From positions 1 through 17,528 of the forward strand of contig CAMPKJ010000079.1 of NCBI GenBank assembly GCA_946887105.1: DNA of 17,528 nt, in the 5' to 3' direction. Positions 12,639 to 17,528 of this stretch are shown here, piece after piece. The notes under the pieces were generated by a model. The model saw only the letters and a list, made by a program, of their open reading frames with translations. It had not been told where the DNA came from and ran no database searches. Both the position numbers and the translations under genes were made by a program. Source of the DNA: an uncultured Acidobacteriota bacterium. GTDB lineage: Bacteria > Acidobacteriota > Thermoanaerobaculia > Gp7-AA8. Positions within the stretch are counted from its first letter, which is position 1. Every line of letters starts with the position of its first letter.

Positions 12639-15106
12639 AACGCGCAATCGTCGTCATCGCAATCGCCGCCCTTGCATCGCAGGCTGCCGCACAGAGCACG
12701 CCGCCTCCCAACTCCTTCACATGCAGACCAGAGATGGCAGGCAAAGAGCTGATCCCGATTCCGGAGATCGCCTCGAAGGATCGCGTGCTCCGCGGAACGC
12801 TCTACACCGTCTCGGAGATGCAGGGGCTGCCCACTCCCGCCGCCACCACGAGCTCGCCCGACTGCGTTGCGCAGTGGGTGCGCGCGTATCGCAAGGACGC
12901 GCCAAAGGACTGGAATCCCTCCGCGCAGCAGATCCAGGATCCGCTGCCCGGTCCGACGCTCCGCGCGCGCATCGGCGATCTGATCCAGCTGACGTTCCTC
13001 AACGTCATCGACGCGAACAAGTTCCCCGGCGTCGACGACGGCAAGTGCGACGAGACGAACCAGGGGAAGACCTATCCCGGCACGTTCGACAAGTATCCCG
13101 ACTGCTTCGCCGGCTCGGTGTACACGAACATGCACTACCACGGCACGCACACCAGTCCGAACACCACCGCCGACAACGTCTTCCTGCAGATCAAACCGTC
13201 GCCGCGGAAGAACGACGCGAAGCGGGAGCCGCGCATCGACGAGAAGACGGTGCGCGCCGCGTTCGACGAGTTCTTCAAGAAATGCGAGTCGAAGCTCCTG
13301 AACGATCCCGGCCCGACGGAGTGGCCGCGCCGCTGGCGCGATCTGCCGGAGTCGACGCGCATCGCGCTCCTCGACCCGGTGAAGAGGTACATGCCGGAGT
13401 GGTACGAGATCGATCGGGAGATGATCCGGCAGGGGAACTGGCCACAGTACTTCGTCGGCGCCTATCCGTACTGCTTCAAGCTGCCGCGCTATCCCGAAAA
13501 GACGGAGCAGGAGGCGGCGGCCACCACGGCATCGGCAGACGTCCACACGCCGCACACGCGCGGCAAAGGCACGGCCGAAGTGGATGAGGCGGCGGCGCCC
13601 AGCCGTCCGCTGCTGATGGGACAGTCGCCCGGGACGCACTGGTACCACGCGCACAAGCACGGCTCGACGACGATCAACGTCTCCAACGGCATGACCGGCG
13701 CGTTCATCATCGAAGGGCCGTACGACGACGAGATCAACAAGGTCTACGGCGAGAACTGGACGCGCAAGCAGCCGCTGCTCGTGATCAATCAGCTCGGCGG
13801 CATTCCGGGTCTCAGCGTCGGCGCATTCCTCGGGCCGGGACCGAACTTCGCCGTCAACGGCCGCATCCAGCCGACCATCACCATGCCTGGAAAATCGGTC
13901 GGCATGTGGCGCATCGTCAACTCCGCCAGCCGCGCGGGCATCTACTTCCTGGCGCCGTCCACTCTCCAGTGGAAGCAGCTCGCGCAGGACGGCGTGCAGT
14001 TCAACGACGTGAACTATCAGGGCAATGCGAATCAGCCGATGACGCTGATGTCGGGCAACCGCGCCGACCTGCTGGTCAAGGCGCCCGCATACGACCCGAA
14101 CGGCAACAACACCTATCCCGTGCTGGTCTACAACACGGTGGATCCGAGCGACCGGCCGCCGGCACGCCCCTACGCCACCCCCGCGACGCTGCTGAACGTC
14201 GTGGTCACGCAGGACGTGCCGGAGATGCAGTTCCTCGAGCAGGCCCCGACCTTCCCGTCGTTCCTCAAGGACATCAAGGACAAGGACATCACCGGCACGA
14301 AGGTGCTGACGTTCGCCTCGGCTGCGACCACGCCCTCCCCGAACCAGCACACCATCGACGGCAAGCAGTTCGACGGCGAGGTCGGCGCGGTGGTGTTGCT
14401 CAACCGTTCCGAGGAGTGGAAGGTCGTCAACGAGACCTACCCGCCGTCGTCGGGGAATCAGATCTCGCATCCGTTCCACATCCACATCAACCCCTTCCAG
14501 GTGACGGAGGTCTTCGATCCGAATGACGTGCTGTCGGTGCGCGACGGCGCGGGAACGGTGACCGTCGCGACGACGAACGACGGGTCGACGGTGGTGACGG
14601 GCAGCGCGGAGACGAACTTCACGCGCGACTTCCGCATCGGCGACTGGATCTGGATCAATGGCAAGTCGTCCACCGGTCCGCCGCCCGCGCCTCCGGGCAT
14701 CGTGCAGTCGATCGAGGACGATCAGCACCTGACCATCGATACGAACAAGAGCGTCGTGGCGGCATCGACGTATCAGATCGCCGTACCGCTTTACACGATC
14801 GATGCGGCGAATGCGCTGGCCGGCCAGTGCGTGATCGATCCGAACGATCCCAAGCCGTGCAAGAACCCCGTCCCGCCGGAGAATCGGATCTGGTGGGACG
14901 TCTTCGCCATCCCATCCGGAAACAACTTCTACAACGCTACGACGAAGGCGTGGACGCCGGTGCCCGGCCACTTCCGCATGCGCAGCAACTTCGTCGATTA
15001 CGCGGGCTACTACGTGCTGCACTGCCACATCCTCGCGCACGAGGACCGCGGCATGATGACCGTGGTGGAGGTCGCACCGCTGCAGACGCCGTACTCCCAC
15101 CACTGA
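12635..15106 (+). CDS. Secreted multicopper oxidase with two insertions
   Basis: This 823-aa laccase-like oxidase is exported by a Sec signal peptide (MKRAIVVIAIAALASQAAAQ). All four copper motifs are present: HYHGTH (167-172), HWYHAHKHG (335-343), HPFHIH (612-617) and HCHILAHEDRGM (796-807), the last with Cys797 and Met807 of the type-1 copper. It is far longer than the roughly 500 aa usual for CotA-type enzymes. The spacing between the first two motifs is 168 residues, about 120 more than usual, filled by a helical, charged segment (about 187-325). The spacing between the last two is 184, about 110 more than usual, and includes a beta-rich module (about 638-716, 14546-14782). The GTG start overlaps the cupredoxin stop (GTGA). 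A strong terminator follows. The substrate may be a phenol, metal ion or polymer; it is not predictable. Confidence 0.9.
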   Translation: MKRAIVVIAIAALASQAAAQSTPPPNSFTCRPEMAGKELIPIPEIASKDRVLRGTLYTVSEMQGLPTPAATTSSPDCVAQWVRAYRKDAPKDWNPSAQQIQDPLPGPTLRARIGDLIQLTFLNVIDANKFPGVDDGKCDETNQGKTYPGTFDKYPDCFAGSVYTNMHYHGTHTSPNTTADNVFLQIKPSPRKNDAKREPRIDEKTVRAAFDEFFKKCESKLLNDPGPTEWPRRWRDLPESTRIALLDPVKRYMPEWYEIDREMIRQGNWPQYFVGAYPYCFKLPRYPEKTEQEAAATTASADVHTPHTRGKGTAEVDEAAAPSRPLLMGQSPGTHWYHAHKHGSTTINVSNGMTGAFIIEGPYDDEINKVYGENWTRKQPLLVINQLGGIPGLSVGAFLGPGPNFAVNGRIQPTITMPGKSVGMWRIVNSASRAGIYFLAPSTLQWKQLAQDGVQFNDVNYQGNANQPMTLMSGNRADLLVKAPAYDPNGNNTYPVLVYNTVDPSDRPPARPYATPATLLNVVVTQDVPEMQFLEQAPTFPSFLKDIKDKDITGTKVLTFASAATTPSPNQHTIDGKQFDGEVGAVVLLNRSEEWKVVNETYPPSSGNQISHPFHIHINPFQVTEVFDPNDVLSVRDGAGTVTVATTNDGSTVVTGSAETNFTRDFRIGDWIWINGKSSTGPPPAPPGIVQSIEDDQHLTIDTNKSVVAASTYQIAVPLYTIDAANALAGQCVIDPNDPKPCKNPVPPENRIWWDVFAIPSGNNFYNATTKAWTPVPGHFRMRSNFVDYAGYYVLHCHILAHEDRGMMTVVEVAPLQTPYSHH

Positions 15107-15120
15107 CGCTGTACCGATCC

Positions 15121-15150
15121 TGCCCCGCCGCGCGCAGCGGCGGGGCATTT
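15121..15150 (+). terminator. Intrinsic terminator after the multicopper oxidase
   Basis: A perfect 11-bp stem (TGCCCCGCCGC at 15121-15131, GCGGCGGGGCA at 15137-15147) with a five-base loop is followed by TTT. It starts 14 bases after the oxidase stop. The T-run is short, but the stem is very GC-rich, so termination there is likely. Confidence 0.8.
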
Positions 15151-15163
15151 CCGGCAACCGAGT

Positions 15164-15199
15164 ACGAAGTTTTTCGTTGACTACTACGAAGACCTTCGT
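15164..15199. promoter_or_regulatory. Twin 14-bp palindromes, probable repressor operator (BlaI/MecI-like)
   Basis: Two near-identical palindromes lie just ahead of the serine hydrolase: ACGAAGTTTTTCGT (15164-15177) and ACGAAGACCTTCGT (15186-15199). Each has ACGAA and TTCGT arms. The second is perfect over six bases per arm. They start 22 bp apart, about two helical turns, so a dimer on each site would face the same side. They overlap the putative -35 and the spacer of the promoter at 15177-15206. A BlaI/MecI-type penicillinase repressor is a plausible regulator, given the gene type and the short dyad; no such gene is in the window. Confidence 0.6.
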
Positions 15200-15206
15200 G
15201 CAGACT
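15177..15206 (+). promoter_or_regulatory. Candidate sigma-70-like promoter for the serine hydrolase
   Basis: TTGACT (15177-15182) matches the -35 box at five of six bases. With an 18-bp spacer, CAGACT (15201-15206) is a weak -10 match (three of six). Transcription would begin near the ATG at 15215, making the mRNA leaderless or almost so, in line with the absence of a ribosome site before that ATG. The operator-like palindromes overlap it. Confidence 0.35.
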
Positions 15207-15214
15207 CGCTGACC

Positions 15215-16573
15215 ATGCGCGTGCACCTGGCTGCCGTCGTCTTCGCAATCCTGCCGATCGCCTTGGATGCCGGCGCCGCCGGCGCGAAGCTCGCACGCGC
15301 GCTCGATCCCTATTTCGACGCGCTCGAGCGCAACGGACGCATGCACGGCTCGGTCGCCATCGTTCGCGAGGGAAAGCTCGTCTACGGGCGCGCGATCGGG
15401 ATGCGTGCGGGCGCCGCTGGCTCGCCGCTGGCCGCGAACGCGCAGACCGCCTACCGCGCCGGCTCGATCACGAAGCTGTACACGGCGGTCATGACCTATC
15501 AACTGATCGACGAAGGAACGCTGTCGCTCGATACGCGGCTGAGCGAGTTCCTCCCGGCCATTGCGAACGCGGAGCGGATCACCATCGCACACCTGCTGTC
15601 GCACAGTTCCGGCATCGGCAACTACCCGCCTCCCGACGCAGCGAACGATCCCACGGCGTGGCCGTTTCACCCGCAATCGAAGAGCGCAATGCTGGCGCGC
15701 TTCGCGTCGCTGCAACCCGATCACGCTCCCGGCGAGCGGTCGACCTACAGCAACACGAACTTCGCACTCCTCGGCTACATCGTCGAGGCGGTGACGAAGT
15801 CGACTTACGCCGCGCAACTCGAGCGGCGCATCACGCGCAAGCTGCGCGCGAAGCGAACGCGTTTCGGCGGCGCGATCGACGCCGCGAAGAACGACGCACA
15901 GTCCTTCGCGTACGACGAGGGGAAATGGCACGTTCGTCCCGAACAGCACGCCAGCGTCGCCGCAGGAGCAGGCGCGATCGTCTCCACGGCCACGGAGCTG
16001 GCCACGTTCATGAGCGCGCTCTTCAACCGCCGGCTGATGTCTGGCGGCGCGGTGGCGGAGATGCTCGTGCCGTTCTCGCCATCGCTTCCCGGATCGGAAA
16101 AGGGCGTGGTCGTGTTCCGTCTCAACGATCGCAGCCGCACCGCCTATCAGCACCTCGGCGGAATCGACGCGTTCCAGTCCAGCCTGACCTTCCTTCCCGA
16201 TCAGAACGCCGCCATCGCAATCGTCTTCAACGGCCAGAACTACCCGATGGGAAAGGTGTTCTACGCGATCGTCGACGGGCTGGCCGGACGCGACGTGGCC
16301 GTACCGTCATTTACGCCGGTCGAGCTTCCGCCACAGACACTGGCGCGGTACGAAGGCGTCTACGCATTCCCCGAGATCGGCATGACCATCACCGTGCGGC
16401 AGAGCGGAACGCAGCTCAGTGCACAGGCCAGCGGACAGGAGCCGTTCGCGCTCGATCCGATCGCCGAAGCGATGTTCTCGCATCCGCCGTCGGGCATCCT
16501 GATCGAGTTCCGCGAAGGCGCGCTCGTGCTCTTCCAGGGACCGTCGCAGTTGCGATTCAAACGGAGCGAATAG
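15215..16573 (+). CDS. Secreted serine hydrolase, beta-lactamase fold (S12 family)
   Basis: The predicted product is a 452-aa exported enzyme with the signal peptide MRVHLAAVVFAILPIALDAGAAG. The serine beta-lactamase / DD-peptidase motifs are visible: SITK at 84-87 (Ser84 nucleophile, Lys87), YSN at 178-180, and HLG at 313-315 in place of KTG, as in class C-related esterases and DD-peptidases. HLLSHSSGIGNYP (126-138) is the common family segment. A C-terminal beta-rich domain follows (YEGVYAFPEIGMTITVRQSG...), often seen in these proteins. Possible substrates are D-amino-acid peptides, esters or beta-lactams; it is not necessarily a resistance enzyme. No ribosome site precedes the ATG at 15215. 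Twin palindromes just upstream suggest repressor control. The gene stands alone between a terminator and the glycosyltransferase gene. Confidence 0.88.
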   Translation: MRVHLAAVVFAILPIALDAGAAGAKLARALDPYFDALERNGRMHGSVAIVREGKLVYGRAIGMRAGAAGSPLAANAQTAYRAGSITKLYTAVMTYQLIDEGTLSLDTRLSEFLPAIANAERITIAHLLSHSSGIGNYPPPDAANDPTAWPFHPQSKSAMLARFASLQPDHAPGERSTYSNTNFALLGYIVEAVTKSTYAAQLERRITRKLRAKRTRFGGAIDAAKNDAQSFAYDEGKWHVRPEQHASVAAGAGAIVSTATELATFMSALFNRRLMSGGAVAEMLVPFSPSLPGSEKGVVVFRLNDRSRTAYQHLGGIDAFQSSLTFLPDQNAAIAIVFNGQNYPMGKVFYAIVDGLAGRDVAVPSFTPVELPPQTLARYEGVYAFPEIGMTITVRQSGTQLSAQASGQEPFALDPIAEAMFSHPPSGILIEFREGALVLFQGPSQLRFKRSE

Positions 16574-16580
16574 ATCGGAT

Positions 16581-16598
16581 CGGAGCTGCTAAGCTCCG
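16581..16598. other. Short hairpin between hydrolase and glycosyltransferase genes
   Basis: CGGAGCT (16581-16587) and AGCTCCG (16592-16598) form a perfect 7-bp stem with a four-base GCTA loop. It lies 7 bases after the hydrolase stop and 6 bases before the glycosyltransferase ATG. There is no T-run, so it is a weak terminator at most; it could also influence translation start of the next gene. Confidence 0.5.
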
Positions 16599-16604
16599 CC
16601 GTTC

Positions 16605-17528
16605 ATGCGCGTCGCCGTGATCGCCTCGCGGTTTCCGTGGCCGTCGTACACCGGCGATCGCATGCGTACGGCGACGTGGCTGGCGGCGCTGGCGCGGCAT
16701 GCACGCGTTGCGCTGATCGCACCGGCGGGCGAGATTCCTGCCGATGCTCCGCCGTTCGCGTTCTTTCCCGCCGCGCGATCGTTTTCGCACGCAGCGCGGG
16801 CGGCGTTCACGGTCATCCGCCAGGACCTGCCGTTGCAGAGCCTGATCACGGCGCCGTATGCGTGGGGCGAGGCGATCGCCGCGGCGCATCGCGCATCAGG
16901 CGGATTCGATGCGATGGTGGTCGTGCTCTCCCGCGCCGATCCATGGGTGCGCGGCTCTCTCGATGGCGGCGTGAGGATTCTCGATGCAGTCGATTCGCTG
17001 CAACGCAACGCGGAGGAGCGAGAGAAAGCGTCGTCGATGCCGATGCGCTGGTTGTGGCGCGAGGAAGCACGGCGGCTGAAAAATGCGCAACGCGACGTGG
17101 CGCACGCGTACGACCGCATCGTCGTGGTCAACCGCGACGAGCGCGCGGACTTCAGCTCCGATGCGGTGGCGATCCCGAACAGCGTGCCCGTGCTGCCGCT
17201 CGACACCGCGGGGCCGCGGCCATACGACTTCGGGTTCTGGGGACGCCTCGCCTATTTCGCGAATGCCGATGCGGCGCGATGGTTGATGCGCGAGATCTGG
17301 TCGCCCATCCGCCAGCGGCTTCCGTCCGCGACGATGGTCCTCGCCGGAGCGGATGCGCCGCGCGCGCTCGTGCGCGAAGCGCGCCGGCAACCCGGCATCG
17401 AGCTGATCTCGCCCGTCGAAAACATGTCCGCGCTGGCGCGCTCGGTGCGCGTGGCGGTCATGCCGGTTCGCTACGGCAGCGGGCAGGCCACGAAGGTGCT
17501 CGAAGCGGCGGAAGCGGGATGCGCCATG
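16605..17528 (+). CDS. GT4-like glycosyltransferase, N-terminal part (runs off the right edge)
   Basis: 308 residues are visible and the frame is open to the window edge. The first strand (MRVAVIASRFPWPSYTGDRMRT) is the acceptor-domain start of GT-B glycosyltransferases, with the G-D/R segment after the first turn. DAVDSLQRN lies at 127-135. The donor domain begins near 210 with FGFWGRLAYFANADAARWLMREIW, then ATMVLAGADAP and VMPVRYGSGQATKVLEAAEAG (from about 285), the typical nucleotide-sugar-binding signature with a Glu in the EAAEAG helix. This resembles sugar transferases of exopolysaccharide clusters (the stp1-like group); the sugar and acceptor are not predictable. ATG at 16605 is the first in-frame start with a proper fold; no strong ribosome site is seen. 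Confidence 0.85.
   Translation, partial: MRVAVIASRFPWPSYTGDRMRTATWLAALARHARVALIAPAGEIPADAPPFAFFPAARSFSHAARAAFTVIRQDLPLQSLITAPYAWGEAIAAAHRASGGFDAMVVVLSRADPWVRGSLDGGVRILDAVDSLQRNAEEREKASSMPMRWLWREEARRLKNAQRDVAHAYDRIVVVNRDERADFSSDAVAIPNSVPVLPLDTAGPRPYDFGFWGRLAYFANADAARWLMREIWSPIRQRLPSATMVLAGADAPRALVREARRQPGIELISPVENMSALARSVRVAVMPVRYGSGQATKVLEAAEAGCAM

Noticed and set aside
12587..16153. Long minus-strand open frame (1188 codons) antisense to the multicopper oxidase and serine hydrolase
   Set aside because: It has the same arginine-rich composition and no recognisable motif; the forward-strand genes have full catalytic motifs.

Overview
This is a GC-rich, densely packed chromosomal window of 17.5 kb. 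It holds fifteen protein-coding genes, two of them cut by the window edges, and no RNA genes, insertion sequences or CRISPR arrays that I can see. The content suggests a free-living, aerobic, Gram-negative soil-type bacterium. It encodes many Sec-exported or lipid-anchored proteins, a LodA-like quinone-cofactor oxidase, a diheme peroxidase, a long multicopper oxidase, an S41 protease, an acid-sphingomyelinase-like phosphoesterase and a serine hydrolase behind BlaI-like palindromes. Acidobacteriota or a similar soil phylum is my best guess. That is an inference from gene content and repeat style, with no marker gene to settle it.

Layout. (1) 1-706 (-): N-terminal part of a LodA/GoxA-type oxidase, divergent from (2) 780-2114 (+), a secreted metallophosphoesterase. 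The latter converges with and overlaps (3) 2084-2674 (-), a V4R-like cysteine protein. (4) A short 11-bp tandem repeat at 2755-2799 precedes a two-gene minus-strand unit: a DoxX-like membrane protein (3622-3200), then a small secreted Cys-rich protein (3173-2823). (5) The gap 3623-3854 carries a striking palindrome-ended element built of 8-bp repeats. (6) On its far side lie an ECF sigma factor (3855-4529) and a secreted S41 peptidase (4554-6887), whose 3' end overlaps a convergent AraC-type regulator (7624-6803).

(7) 7721-10355 (+) is a compact three-gene redox operon divergent from the AraC gene. It encodes a YtkA/FixH-like lipoprotein, a MauG/CcpA-like diheme peroxidase and a thioredoxin-reductase-like flavoprotein that has lost its CXXC and has a degenerate pyridine-nucleotide site. 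A REP-like palindrome (10347-10420) supplies the last gene's stop codon. (8) 12229-10427 (-) holds three closely spaced genes: DUF72, a META-domain lipoprotein and a GNAT acetyltransferase. (9) 12324-15106 (+) is a translationally coupled copper pair, a leaderless cupredoxin and an unusually long multicopper oxidase with two insertions, closed by a strong hairpin terminator. (10) 15215-16573 (+) is a beta-lactamase-fold serine hydrolase preceded by twin 14-bp palindromes 22 bp apart. (11) 16605-17528 (+) is the start of a GT4-like glycosyltransferase.

A loose theme is extracytoplasmic redox and copper chemistry (quinone-cofactor oxidase, His-rich lipoprotein, diheme peroxidase, cupredoxin, multicopper oxidase). 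The units are separate, and only the internal operons at 7721-10355 and 12324-15106 have sequence support for acting together. The most unusual items are the octamer element at 3663-3811, the CXXC-less flavoprotein paired with a diheme peroxidase, the enlarged multicopper oxidase with its cupredoxin, and the operator-like pair at 15164-15199.
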